Source: an uncultured Asticcacaulis sp. (lineage in GTDB: Bacteria; Pseudomonadota; Alphaproteobacteria; Caulobacterales; Caulobacteraceae). From it: 64,000 nucleotides of DNA. Every line of letters begins with the position of its first letter. Within the stretch, counting starts at the first letter, position 1. The DNA is taken from the NCBI GenBank assembly GCA_936940865.1, contig CAKZJB010000082.1:16341-80340 (forward strand). The letters run 5' to 3'. The translations under genes and the position numbers were made by a program. Positions 26,252 to 36,112 of this stretch are shown here, in pieces. Under the pieces are notes generated by a model. That model ran no database searches. It had not been told where the DNA came from and was given only the letters and a program-made list of their open reading frames with translations.

Positions 26252-27277
26252 ATGAGCGTGCGGAAAACCATCTACGACGTCGCGGTACTGGCGGGCGTCA
26301 GCGAGGCGACCGTATCGCGCGTGCTGAACAACAATCCGCGCGTCTCGGCCGAGAACCGTGAGCGCGTGCTGACCGCCGCCAGGGCCCTGCGCTTCAAGCC
26401 CAATGCCCAGGCGCGCCTGCTGGCCGGCGGACGCCCGCATACGGTCATGCTGGTTCATCCGACCTCCAGCAAGCCGCCGACCTGGTATTTCCAGCTCCTC
26501 GAATCCGGGGCGCTGCGCGCCTGCGGCCAGCACGGCCTGCGCCTGCAGAACCATTTCGTCTTTCCGGACTCGGTCCGCCGCGACGCCGCCATCCTGCACC
26601 CCGTCGACAACGGCGAATGCGACGGCGTCGTCCTGGCGGCGCCGTTTTCCGACGATCCGCTGATCATCCGCGCCCTGCAACTGCGCCACATTCCGCTGAT
26701 CCTGCTGGCCTCGGGCCACGCCACGCGCGGCCTGGCGGCCGGCGTCGGCATGGACGACGAAGCCGCCGGTTACGAAATGGCCAGCTACCTGCTGAAACTC
26801 GGCCACCGCCGCTTCGCCTTCGTGCTCGGCCTCAAGGACCACCTGTCGGCGGCGGAACGGTTCGACGGCGCCCGGCGCGCCCTGTCCGAGGCCGGACTCG
26901 ATGCCTCGGCCATGCCAGGGCTGGAAGGCGGCCTGAACTTCGACTACGGCTTCGATGCCTTTCACCGCATCATGGCGTCCGGCTACAGACCCACGGCGGT
27001 CATCTGCGCCAACGACGAATCCGCCGCCGGCGCCATCCATGCCGCACACCAGCACGGCCTCTGCCTGCCCCGGGACATGACGATCACAGGCTTCGACGAC
27101 GCACCATTTGCCCGGCTCCTGTCGCCGCCCCTGACCACCATCTCCCAGGCCATCGACACCATGGCCGCACGCGCCGTCGACATCCTGGTCGACGTCATCA
27201 AGACGGTCGACCGCCCCTATGAAACGGTCAAGCCGCGCCTGGTGGTTCGCGCCTCCGCGGCCCCGCCCCGCGATTAG
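26252..27277 (+). CDS. LacI-family transcriptional regulator
   Basis: TIYDVAVLAGVSEATVSRVLNNNPRVSAENRERVLTAARALRFKPNAQAR HTH; periplasmic-binding-like effector domain. Confidence 0.93.
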   Translation: MSVRKTIYDVAVLAGVSEATVSRVLNNNPRVSAENRERVLTAARALRFKPNAQARLLAGGRPHTVMLVHPTSSKPPTWYFQLLESGALRACGQHGLRLQNHFVFPDSVRRDAAILHPVDNGECDGVVLAAPFSDDPLIIRALQLRHIPLILLASGHATRGLAAGVGMDDEAAGYEMASYLLKLGHRRFAFVLGLKDHLSAAERFDGARRALSEAGLDASAMPGLEGGLNFDYGFDAFHRIMASGYRPTAVICANDESAAGAIHAAHQHGLCLPRDMTITGFDDAPFARLLSPPLTTISQAIDTMAARAVDILVDVIKTVDRPYETVKPRLVVRASAAPPRD

Positions 27278-27349
27278 TTTCTTGTCCTTCCGCACTGGAA
27301 GGAATCGCCGCGGGTGGCCATATAGGCGCGACAGCGACAGGAGCCTGCG

Positions 27350-28321
27350 ATGGTTACAGCGATCCGCGTTCATGCCCTGGGCGGGCCCGAAGTGCTCGTT
27401 CCCGAGGAGGTCGAGATCGACCCGCCGGGCCCGGGCGAGGTCCTGGTCCGCCACACCGCCATCGGCGTCAACTTCATCGACACCTATTTCCGCACCGGGC
27501 TTTACAAGACGCCCCTGCCGCTCACGCCCGGCAACGAGGCTGCCGGCGTCGTCGAGGCCGTGGGCGACGGCGTCACGGACATCACGATCGGCCAGCGCGT
27601 CGTCTACATGCACGGCCCGGGCGCCTATGTGCAGAAGCGGCTGGTGCCCGCCGAAAAGCTGATCCCCATCCCTGAAGGCATCCCCGACGAAGTCGCGGCC
27701 GCGGTGCTCCTCAAGGGCCTGACGGCGCAGTACCTCCTGCGCCGGACGTTCAAGGTCGAGGCCGGCCACACCCTGCTGGTCCATGCGGCCGCCGGTGGCG
27801 TCGGCCTTATCCTGGGCCAATGGGCCAAGCACCTGCACGCCACGGTCATCGGAACGGCGGGCTCCCCGGAAAAAGTCGAGTTGGCGCTGAAGAACGGCTA
27901 CGACCACGTCATCGACTATCGTCAGGAGGATTTCGTCGCGCGCGTGCTCGACCTGACGCACGGCCGCAAGGTCGATGTCGTCTACGATTCGGTGGGCAAG
28001 GATACCTTCCCCGCTTCGCTCGACGTCATCAAGCCGCTGGGCCTGTTCGTGACCTTCGGCCAGTCGTCCGGCCCGATCCCGCCGGTCGATCTTGGCATTC
28101 TCAACGCCAAAGGATCGCTCTTCGTCACCCGGCCGTCGCTGTTCGCCTACATGAGTTCGCGCGATGTCCTGCTGGCGGCGGCCAACGAACTGTTCGACCT
28201 GATCGGGCGCGGCGTCATCACCGTCGCCGTCAACCAGCGCTTTCCGCTCACGGAGGCCCGGGCCGCGCATGAGGCGCTGGAAAGCCGCGCCACCACTGGG
28301 ACGACGGTGCTGATCCCATGA
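27350..28321 (+). CDS. Quinone oxidoreductase (zinc-type alcohol dehydrogenase-like)
   Basis: MVTAIRVHALGGPEVLVPEEVEI...GVNFIDTYFRTGLYKTPLPLTPGNEAAGVV...HAAAGGVGLILGQWAK. Confidence 0.93.
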   Translation: MVTAIRVHALGGPEVLVPEEVEIDPPGPGEVLVRHTAIGVNFIDTYFRTGLYKTPLPLTPGNEAAGVVEAVGDGVTDITIGQRVVYMHGPGAYVQKRLVPAEKLIPIPEGIPDEVAAAVLLKGLTAQYLLRRTFKVEAGHTLLVHAAAGGVGLILGQWAKHLHATVIGTAGSPEKVELALKNGYDHVIDYRQEDFVARVLDLTHGRKVDVVYDSVGKDTFPASLDVIKPLGLFVTFGQSSGPIPPVDLGILNAKGSLFVTRPSLFAYMSSRDVLLAAANELFDLIGRGVITVAVNQRFPLTEARAAHEALESRATTGTTVLIP

Positions 28322-28872
28322 CGGCGGCCTTTATCCTGGCCGGAGGACGCGCCACCCGCATGGGCGGCATGAAGGCGCTGGCGCCGTGGAACGGCGCAAG
28401 TCTGATCGAAGCCGTCATCGGGCGCATCGCCCCCCAGGTAACGGCCCTGGCGCTCAACGCCCGGCCGGACCAGGCCGAGGCGCTGAGCCTGTTCCGCCTC
28501 CCCGTCCTCGTCGACGATCTGCCCCTGGCCGACCTTGGTCCCCTGTCCGGCGTACGCACGGCGCTGCTATGGGCCAGTGGCCTCGGCGAAGATCATGTGA
28601 TTACCGCACCGTGCGACATGCCGAGCTTGCCTGCCGACATGGTCGCGCGCCTGATGGCCGTGGAGGCGGCCGATATCGTTTACTTTGCCGGCGTGCGCGA
28701 CCATCCCCTGTGCGCACGCTGGAATATCGGCATGCTGCCGGTGCTCGATGCGGCACTCGCGGCTGCCAAAGCCGATGGCGGCCTGACCGTCATGCGTTTT
28801 GTCGAGCGCCACGGCGCCATCAGGCTGCCGACGGGCGACGACGCGGCCTTCGCCAACATCAACGCGCTATAA
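28318..28872 (+). CDS. mobA: Molybdenum cofactor guanylyltransferase
   Basis: MTAAFILAGGRATRMGGMKALAPWNG...VLVDDLPLADLGPLSGVRTAL...ITAPCDMPSLP; 4-nt overlap with upstream qor-like gene. Confidence 0.85.
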   Translation: MTAAFILAGGRATRMGGMKALAPWNGASLIEAVIGRIAPQVTALALNARPDQAEALSLFRLPVLVDDLPLADLGPLSGVRTALLWASGLGEDHVITAPCDMPSLPADMVARLMAVEAADIVYFAGVRDHPLCARWNIGMLPVLDAALAAAKADGGLTVMRFVERHGAIRLPTGDDAAFANINAL

Positions 28873-30436
28873 GCGCCTCCAGCGCCGGTATATGGTCGGC
28901 CTCCTGCGCCGGCTTGTCCCAGCGGATGCGGTTGATGCGCGGAAAGCGCAGGGCATAGCCCGACTTGTGCCGCGTCGAGCGATGAACGGCGTCGAAGGCG
29001 ACTTCGAAGACCAGTTCCTTCTTCACCTCGCGCACCGGCCCGAAGGTCTGGATCGTGTTGTGGCGCACCCATTTGTCGAGTTCGACCAGCTCGGCGTCGG
29101 TAAAGCCGAAATAGGCCTTGCCGATCGGCAGGATCTGGTTGCCGCTCCATAGTCCGAAGGTGAAGTCGGAATAGAAGCTTGAGCGCTTGCCCGATCCGCG
29201 CTGGGCGTACATCAGGACAGCATCGACCAGTTTCGGGTTGATCTTCCACTTGTACCACGGCCCCGTCGGGCGTCCGGCGACGTAGGAACTGTCGCGACGT
29301 TTCAGCATGACGCCTTCGATGACCGGCGTGTTGACGACGCTGGCGCGCATATCCGCCAGCGCCTCGAAACTGTCGAAGGCCAGTTCGGGAGACAGCTTCA
29401 TCGCGTCCGGTTTGTGGTGTGTCAGCGCGGCCTCAAGCAATGCGCGCCGCGCCGCATGGGGTTGCGGCCGGACGTCTTCGCCTTCCAGCGCCAGAACGTC
29501 GTAGACGATGATGCCTGCCGGGTAATCGGCGATCAGCTTCGATGACGGCGCCTTGCGGCCGAGGCGCTGCTGCAGGTCGTTGAACGTCCCGTTCTTGTCA
29601 CCGCGCATGACGATCAGCTCGCCGTCGAGCACGGCATGGAAGTTGAGATGCGCCAGGACGTCGGGAAAGGTGTGGCTGATATCGTCGCCCGTGCGCGTGA
29701 ACAGCGCCCGGCCGAGCGGACTGTTGACGACCTGGACGCGGATCCCGTCATACTTCCATTCGGCGGCGTAGGCCTCCGGCGTAATCAGGCCGAAGTCCTT
29801 TTCGTCGAGCGGATGGGCCAGCATAACAGGTGTAAAGGTCAGCGCCTCGTGCACGGCCGGACGCTCGCTCCGCCCCTCAAGCCACAAAAACAATTGTTCA
29901 TACGGCAGATCTACGCCGTGCCACAACGTCTCGATGTCGTCGATCGGCTTGTCGCCGAATTTCGCGAGGACTTGTTTTAACAGTCGTGCGGACACGCCAA
30001 TACGCAGCGACTGCATGCCGATCTTGAGGAAGGCCCAGCGTTCGGGCGAGGTCATGCGGTCGAGCATGCCGGTGACGTACGCCGGCAAATCGGCTTTCGA
30101 GGTATGGCGCAGCGCATGGACGACGTCGGATAGCGACGGCAGATCTTCTGCTTCCGGTTCGCTATTTCCCGGCCACAGGTGGGCGACGGTTTCCGACAGC
30201 TCGCCGACATAGTCATAGCTCATCGACAGCAGGACCGGATCGACCCGTGCCCGGATCAGCTCCAGCACCATCGACCGCTTGAAATTGGGCAGCGACAGGT
30301 CGCCGGCAATGACGGCTACGGCATAGCCACGGTCGGGATCGGGCGTCGCCTTAAAATAGTCGAGCAGCAGCCGCTCCTTGGCGAGCGTCGACGGCTCGTA
30401 ATAAAGCCGCTCCAGAAGTCGCGAAAAGGCCCTCAT
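28859..30436 (-). CDS. ATP-dependent DNA ligase of the ligase-associated DNA damage response locus
   Basis: AEWKYDGIRVQV (KxDG nucleotidyl-transfer motif), VLDGELIVMRG, EGVMLKRRDSSYVAGRPTGPWYKWK. Confidence 0.93.
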   Translation of the reverse strand: MRAFSRLLERLYYEPSTLAKERLLLDYFKATPDPDRGYAVAVIAGDLSLPNFKRSMVLELIRARVDPVLLSMSYDYVGELSETVAHLWPGNSEPEAEDLPSLSDVVHALRHTSKADLPAYVTGMLDRMTSPERWAFLKIGMQSLRIGVSARLLKQVLAKFGDKPIDDIETLWHGVDLPYEQLFLWLEGRSERPAVHEALTFTPVMLAHPLDEKDFGLITPEAYAAEWKYDGIRVQVVNSPLGRALFTRTGDDISHTFPDVLAHLNFHAVLDGELIVMRGDKNGTFNDLQQRLGRKAPSSKLIADYPAGIIVYDVLALEGEDVRPQPHAARRALLEAALTHHKPDAMKLSPELAFDSFEALADMRASVVNTPVIEGVMLKRRDSSYVAGRPTGPWYKWKINPKLVDAVLMYAQRGSGKRSSFYSDFTFGLWSGNQILPIGKAYFGFTDAELVELDKWVRHNTIQTFGPVREVKKELVFEVAFDAVHRSTRHKSGYALRFPRINRIRWDKPAQEADHIPALEALIAR

Positions 30437-31437
30437 TCGCTGTCGTCCTCATAGCCCAGAAGGTGCAGCGCCTGCGCCTTGAGACCGACTTTCGTGGCGT
30501 AGTGGACGAGCGCATCGTCGCGGCCATGCGTCACCCACACTTCGGGCGCGCCGACATCCATGAGCGTCGCCGTCAGCTCGTCCCAATCGGCATGGTCCGA
30601 CACCACCAGCGGCAGTTCGACGCCCTTCTGCTTGGCGCGCGCCCTGATGCGCATCCAGCCCGAGGCGGCCGCCGTCAGCACGTCGGGCAGCTTGCGCGAC
30701 CAGCGGTCCTGCAGGGCCGACGGCGGACAGAGCACGATCTTTCCGGCGAGCGTTTTGGCGTTTTCCGCTGTCACGACCTCCCAGGCACCCAGATCAAGTC
30801 CGCAGTCCTGATAGAGCTCGCAAAGCCTCACCATGGCGCCGTGGAGATAGACGGTGTCCTCGTATCCGGCCGCGCGCAACGCCATCATCAACCGTTGACA
30901 TTTGCCGAGCGCATAGACGCCGATCAGATGACAACGGTCGGGAAACTGCCTGAGCGACGCCAGAAGCCTGGCGATCTCGCTGTCGAGCGGCGGATGACGA
31001 AAGACGGGTAGCGCGAAGGTCGCCTCGGTGACGAAGACATCGCACGGCACCGGTTCGAAAGGCACGCAGGTGGGGTCGGGGCGGCGCTTATAATCGCCGG
31101 AAAAGACGATGCTGAAACCACCGTATTCCAGCCGCGCCTGGGCCGAACCCAGGATGTGGCCGGCAGGATGAAGGCTCAATTTTACACCCTTGATTTCGAC
31201 CGTTTCGCCGTAAGCCAGCGGACATTCGGTACGGGCATGGTCGTCGCCGTAACGGGCGCGCATGATGGCCAGGGTCTCGGGCGTCGCGAATACGCGGCCG
31301 TGACCCGAACGCGCATGGTCGGCGTGGCCGTGGGTGACGATGGCGTCGGCCACCGGCTGCACCGGGTCGATATAGACCGCCCCCGGCCGGCACAGCACGC
31401 CCCGGCGCGTGATCTCTATCCAGTCCTTAGGATGCAT
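30433..31437 (-). CDS. Ligase-associated DNA damage response exonuclease (metallo-beta-lactamase fold)
   Basis: MHPKDWIEITRRGVLCRPGAVYIDPVQPVADAIVTHGHADHARSGH...LHPAGHILGSAQARLEYGGFSIVFSGDYK; 4-nt overlap with ligase start. Confidence 0.92.
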   Translation of the reverse strand: MHPKDWIEITRRGVLCRPGAVYIDPVQPVADAIVTHGHADHARSGHGRVFATPETLAIMRARYGDDHARTECPLAYGETVEIKGVKLSLHPAGHILGSAQARLEYGGFSIVFSGDYKRRPDPTCVPFEPVPCDVFVTEATFALPVFRHPPLDSEIARLLASLRQFPDRCHLIGVYALGKCQRLMMALRAAGYEDTVYLHGAMVRLCELYQDCGLDLGAWEVVTAENAKTLAGKIVLCPPSALQDRWSRKLPDVLTAAASGWMRIRARAKQKGVELPLVVSDHADWDELTATLMDVGAPEVWVTHGRDDALVHYATKVGLKAQALHLLGYEDDSE

Positions 31438-31515
31438 TCTGCGCCTGAACCGTTCCCGCCGCCGCGGCGTATGCGGCAATTGCGTCCTTATCCTTCGTCC
31501 CCATATGATCGCTAC

Positions 31516-33957
31516 ATGGTCGATATTCCATACGTCTTTCAACACTGGTTCGATCAGCAGGGCTGGACGATTCTGCCGCATCAGAGGCAGATGGTCGCCC
31601 GCTACCAGGCGAGGCGATCGACGCTTCTGACCGCGCCGACCGGAACCGGCAAGACCCTGGCAGGCTTCCTGGGCTCGCTGATCGACATTACCGCCATCAA
31701 GCCGCGGGGCCTGCACACCCTCTACATATCGCCGCTCAAGGCGTTAAATTACGATATCAAACGCAATGTCGTGGCCGTGGTCGAAGCGCTCGACCTGCCC
31801 GTCACCATCGAGAGCCGTACCGGAGACACCTCCACCTATCGCCGCCAGCGCCAGCGCGCCAAACCACCCAACATCCTGTTGACGACACCGGAATCGCTGA
31901 TGCTGCTCCTGTCCTATCCGGATGCGCCGCAAATGTTTTCCGGTCTCCAGGCCGTCGTCATCGACGAGATCCATAGCGTCGCAGCCTCTAAGCGCGGTGA
32001 CCTGATAGCGGTCGCCCTGGCGCAGATCGCGGCCATTTCCCCCGCGGTGCGCCGTATCGGCTTGTCGGCGACAGTCGCTGATCCGCAGGCCTTTTGCGAC
32101 TGGCTGGGGCCGGTGGGACAGCCGGTCGATCACCTCGACAGCCCGGCCGGCAAGCCGCCGCAGGTAACGATCCTCAAGACAAAAAATCCGATCCCCTATG
32201 GCGGCTTCATGGCGGGTTACGCCGTGCCGGAGATCATGGCCGAAATCGCCAGGGCAAAAACGACCATCGTTTTCGTCAATACGCGCGCCCAGGCCGAGCT
32301 GCTGTTTCGGTTCCTGTGGGACGCCAACGAGGACGCGCTGCCGATCGCCATCTTCCACGCCTCGCTGACGCGCGAAATGCGGCTGAAGACCATCACCATG
32401 ATGGCCGAAGGCAAGCTGCGCGCCCTGGTCGCGACCTCGGCGCTGGAACTGGGCATCGACTGGGGCGATGTCGACGTCGTCATCCAGGTCGGCGCGCCCA
32501 AGGGCGTCAGCCGGCTGTTGCAGCGCATCGGCCGGTCGAACCACCGCGTCGACGTACCGTCGAAGGCGTTTCTGGTTCCGGCCAACCGCTTCGAGGTGCT
32601 GGAATGCGAGGCGGCGATCACTGCGATCAAGGCGCGCCAACTCGATGGCGACGTGCCTCTCCCCGGCAGCCAGGATGTCGCCATCCAGTTCATCCTGAAC
32701 GCCGCATGCTCGCAACCGGTCACGCCGGAGGGGTTATACGATATCGCCCGTCAGGCGTGGTCTTACCGCCACCTCGCCCTTTCGGAGTTCGAACAACTGT
32801 TTCGGTTCGTCATCGATGGCGGCTACGTGCTGCGTAACTACGATCGTTGGCACCGGCTGGTGCAGCGCGAAGACGGAACTTGGGCGCCGGCCAATGCCGC
32901 CGTGGTCCAGCGCCACCGCCAGAATATCGGCGTCATCATCGAGGCGGGCAAGCTCAAGGTCCGGCGCCTGCACGGCCGCGGCGGGCGCATCCTGGGTGAG
33001 ATCGAGGAGCAGTTCGGCCAATCGCTCAGGCCCGGCGACACCTTCTATTTCGGCGGCGAGGTTCTGGCCTTCGAACGCATCCACGACATGACGCTGGACG
33101 CGCGCCCGTCGCCGGCAAAAGATCCGATGATTCCCTCCTACATGGGCGGGCAGATGCCGCTTTCGACCTATCTGGCCGACGGCGTGCGCCGTCTGCTGCA
33201 GGACGACAAGAACATCGAAAAGCTGCCGGCGATCGTGCGCGCGTGGCTGAAATTGCAAGCGCGCTTTTCCAGCCTGCCCGACACACGACGCTTGCTCGTC
33301 GAATCCTTCCCGCGCGGCAAGCTGCATTCCGTCGTCCTCTATACCTTCGAGGGCCGCCGCGCCAACCAGACGCTGGGCATGCTGGTCAGCCGCCGCATGG
33401 AGCGCCTGGGCTGCCATCCCTTGAGCTTCACCGTCACCGACTACGGCCTGGCGATCGCCAGCGTCGAGCCGGTGACCGAGGACCTGGTGGCCGAGCTTCT
33501 GACCGCCGACATCCTGGCCGACGAACTCGAGGAATGGCTGGCGGAATCGCCGATGCTGAAACGCTCCTTCCGCCGCGTGGCCACTATCGCCGGCTTGGTC
33601 GAGCAGAACCATAACCGGGCAAAAAAGACGCTGAAGCAGGTGACGTTTTCGACCGACCTGATCTACGACGTGCTGCGTAAATACGAGCCCGGGCATGTCC
33701 TCTTGCAGCTGGCGCGCACCGATGCCGAACGCGAGTTGCTCGATCTGGAGCGGCTCAAGGACATGATTCTCAATTTCCGGAACCATATCCGCTTCCGCGC
33801 CCTGCCCCGCCCGTCGCCCTTGTCCCTGCCCGTCATCCTCGACGTGCGCACCGAACGTCTGCCGGGCGCCGGCCTTGAACGTCTGCTGGCCGAACAGGGC
33901 ATGGAGGAAGCGGCCGAGGCCATGATCCACGAGGTCGAAAATGCCCTCGTCGATTGA
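31516..33957 (+). CDS. Ligase-associated DNA damage response DEXH-box helicase (Lhr-type)
   Basis: LTAPTGTGKTLAGFL, VVIDEIHSVAASKRGD, GLSATVADP, ATSALELGIDWGDVDVVIQVGAPKGVSRLLQRIGRSNH. Confidence 0.95.
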   Translation: MVDIPYVFQHWFDQQGWTILPHQRQMVARYQARRSTLLTAPTGTGKTLAGFLGSLIDITAIKPRGLHTLYISPLKALNYDIKRNVVAVVEALDLPVTIESRTGDTSTYRRQRQRAKPPNILLTTPESLMLLLSYPDAPQMFSGLQAVVIDEIHSVAASKRGDLIAVALAQIAAISPAVRRIGLSATVADPQAFCDWLGPVGQPVDHLDSPAGKPPQVTILKTKNPIPYGGFMAGYAVPEIMAEIARAKTTIVFVNTRAQAELLFRFLWDANEDALPIAIFHASLTREMRLKTITMMAEGKLRALVATSALELGIDWGDVDVVIQVGAPKGVSRLLQRIGRSNHRVDVPSKAFLVPANRFEVLECEAAITAIKARQLDGDVPLPGSQDVAIQFILNAACSQPVTPEGLYDIARQAWSYRHLALSEFEQLFRFVIDGGYVLRNYDRWHRLVQREDGTWAPANAAVVQRHRQNIGVIIEAGKLKVRRLHGRGGRILGEIEEQFGQSLRPGDTFYFGGEVLAFERIHDMTLDARPSPAKDPMIPSYMGGQMPLSTYLADGVRRLLQDDKNIEKLPAIVRAWLKLQARFSSLPDTRRLLVESFPRGKLHSVVLYTFEGRRANQTLGMLVSRRMERLGCHPLSFTVTDYGLAIASVEPVTEDLVAELLTADILADELEEWLAESPMLKRSFRRVATIAGLVEQNHNRAKKTLKQVTFSTDLIYDVLRKYEPGHVLLQLARTDAERELLDLERLKDMILNFRNHIRFRALPRPSPLSLPVILDVRTERLPGAGLERLLAEQGMEEAAEAMIHEVENALVD

Positions 33958-34612
33958 GATCGAATTCGCCGGCCACGACATGGTGCTCGACGCCGGCCTG
34001 GCGCTCTACTGGCCGGCCGAAGAGGTCCTGGTCGTCTCGGACCTTCATCTCGAAAAGTCGACCTATCTCGCGCAATTCGGCTCGGCGGTGGCGCCCTACG
34101 ACACGCTCGATACGCTGGCGCGGTTGGACCGCTTGCGCGATCGCTACCGGCCGAAATCGCTGATCCTTTTGGGCGACAGCTTCCATGACCGCGCCGCGTG
34201 GGACCGGCTGGAACCGGCAGCCCGCGACAGCGTCCTGGCCATCTGCGCGTCCGTCGAAACCTGTCACCTGGTCGAGGGCAATCACGATCTCGGCATGGCC
34301 GGGACGTCGGGCCTCAACTTCTGCGAAGAGGTCGCGCTGGGCGGTGTCGTCTTCCGGCACGAGCCCGACACCAGCGGCCGGCCGCAGGTCATCGGCCACT
34401 TCCACCCGGCGGTCTCGACCGAACTGCGCGGCCATCGCCTGCGCGGCAAATGCTTCGCCATGAACGGCCGCATGCTGGTCATGCCGGCCTTCGGCAGTTT
34501 CACCGGGGGACTGTCGCTCAACGATTCCGTTTTTTCGGAATTGGCCGAAAGCGATCCCTTCCGGCCCTATCTCGTCTATCGCAATACGGTCGCGGCCGTC
34601 AGGTCAGCTTGA
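33941..34612 (+). CDS. pdeM: Ligase-associated DNA damage response endonuclease PdeM (calcineurin-like phosphoesterase)
   Basis: VLVVSDLHLEKSTYLA, LILLGDSFHD, LVEGNHDLG, VIGHFHPAV phosphoesterase motifs; 17-nt overlap with helicase end. Confidence 0.93.
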   Translation: MPSSIEIEFAGHDMVLDAGLALYWPAEEVLVVSDLHLEKSTYLAQFGSAVAPYDTLDTLARLDRLRDRYRPKSLILLGDSFHDRAAWDRLEPAARDSVLAICASVETCHLVEGNHDLGMAGTSGLNFCEEVALGGVVFRHEPDTSGRPQVIGHFHPAVSTELRGHRLRGKCFAMNGRMLVMPAFGSFTGGLSLNDSVFSELAESDPFRPYLVYRNTVAAVRSA

Positions 34613-35963
34613 ACAGCCCGGCGCCGTGCGGCGGCAGGTCGGCCTTTACCCACCCGGTGGCGGAGCCGATATCGGCGCGCGCCCACAGGTCACGAACCTT
34701 GACCGACTTCAGGCCGAGCGCCTCAAGCGGGAAGGACACGGTCTTCGGCTTATCGCTGGTATTGAACAGCGCCAGATAATGGCCGGCGCCGGTTTCCGGC
34801 CGCGCCGTCCAGATGCGCGTATCGTCGGCATAGAAGTGCGGCTGGTTATCCTTGCTCTTCTGGTTGACGCCAATGACTTCCGGATTGGTCAGAAGCGCCA
34901 GGGTCGGCGCATCGAGATAGCGCAGGTCGCCACCCATTATGAGCGGCGAGCGCGCGATGCCCCACAGAGTCATCAGCGTCCGCTGCTCGTCGGGCGTGAA
35001 CTTGGTGTCGCGCTGGCCAAGCGCCAGCCGTCCCAGCGGCAGCATATCGGCATCCGGCCAGGCGCCCGGGCGGCGGAAGGCATTCCAGTTTTCCAGGCGG
35101 GTGAATTGCGCGTTGAGCAGGTTCCAGTCGTCCCAGAAGTCGTCGCTGATGCGCCACATCTGTGCGTAGTTCTGGACGTGGTTGCCGCGCGGCACCGGCG
35201 TTTCGCCGGGCGACAGGCTTAAGATTATAGGCCGGCCGGTCTTGACGATCGCCTTGTGCGCCCCCTCGATCTCGTGAATGTGGGCGTCATAGGGCCGGCT
35301 CATATCGTCCATCTTGACGAAGTCGACGCCCCACGAGGCGTAAAGCGCAAAGACGCTGTCGTAATAGGCCTGGGCGCCCGGCTTCGACATGTCGACGCCG
35401 TACATGTCGGGGTTCCACGGGCAGGTGCTGTCGGTATTGGCGATGTCGCGCGCGTGGTAAACCGTACCCTTGACCGGCAGGTTCTTTTCGACCGCCAGGC
35501 GCGGGATGCCGCGCATCAGATGGATGCCGAAACGCAGCCCCAGCGCATGGACCTGCTTGGCGATCGCCGTAAAGCCCGTGCCGTCGGCGCTCGACGGGAA
35601 GCGGTTGGGCGCCGGGATCAGCCGGCCGTACGCATCCATCGTGGGTTGCGGGTTCTTGCTATATTCATAACTCGACGCGCCCGGCTCGTACCACTGGATG
35701 TCGATGGTGAAGATGTCATAGCCGGCGGGCAGGAGCTTGTCCGCCATGATGTGCGCCGTTTCCAGCGCCTGGGTTTCGTTGATCGTCGTGGCGAACGAAT
35801 TCCAGCTGTTCCAGCCCATGGGCGGGGTTGGCGCCAGTATTTTGGGCGCCGTCAGGGCCGCCGATTTCGCCGTCTTCGCCACCGCCGGTACGGCAATCGC
35901 CGCCATGGCCGCCGCACCGAACAGGCTGCGCCGGTCCAGGCCCTTATTGTTTGCACGCGTCAT
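34599..35963 (-). CDS. Alpha-galactosidase-like glycoside hydrolase (GH27), Tat-type signal
   Basis: DRRSLFGAAAMAAIAVPAVA; PTPPMGWNSWNSFATTINE; FGIHLMRGIPR; WGVDFVKMDDMSRPY. Confidence 0.9.
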   Translation of the reverse strand: MTRANNKGLDRRSLFGAAAMAAIAVPAVAKTAKSAALTAPKILAPTPPMGWNSWNSFATTINETQALETAHIMADKLLPAGYDIFTIDIQWYEPGASSYEYSKNPQPTMDAYGRLIPAPNRFPSSADGTGFTAIAKQVHALGLRFGIHLMRGIPRLAVEKNLPVKGTVYHARDIANTDSTCPWNPDMYGVDMSKPGAQAYYDSVFALYASWGVDFVKMDDMSRPYDAHIHEIEGAHKAIVKTGRPIILSLSPGETPVPRGNHVQNYAQMWRISDDFWDDWNLLNAQFTRLENWNAFRRPGAWPDADMLPLGRLALGQRDTKFTPDEQRTLMTLWGIARSPLIMGGDLRYLDAPTLALLTNPEVIGVNQKSKDNQPHFYADDTRIWTARPETGAGHYLALFNTSDKPKTVSFPLEALGLKSVKVRDLWARADIGSATGWVKADLPPHGAGLFKLT

Positions 35964-36112
35964 TGGGTGTCCTCTCCATAGCCTTTCGCCATTTGTAGGA
36001 CAAGTGCGCCGGGTTTGTCACGCAGCAATCGCTGATTTTCCCGCGGAGACAGGACAAAAACAGCCAGCCACAATCATTTAACACATTGTTTTTATAATAT
36101 AAAATTATGTAC

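Noticed and set aside
26198-28270. 690-aa minus-strand ORF over LacI and quinone oxidoreductase
   Set aside because: Asp/Gly/Val/His/Gln-rich antisense frame spanning two genuine genes; not a real protein.
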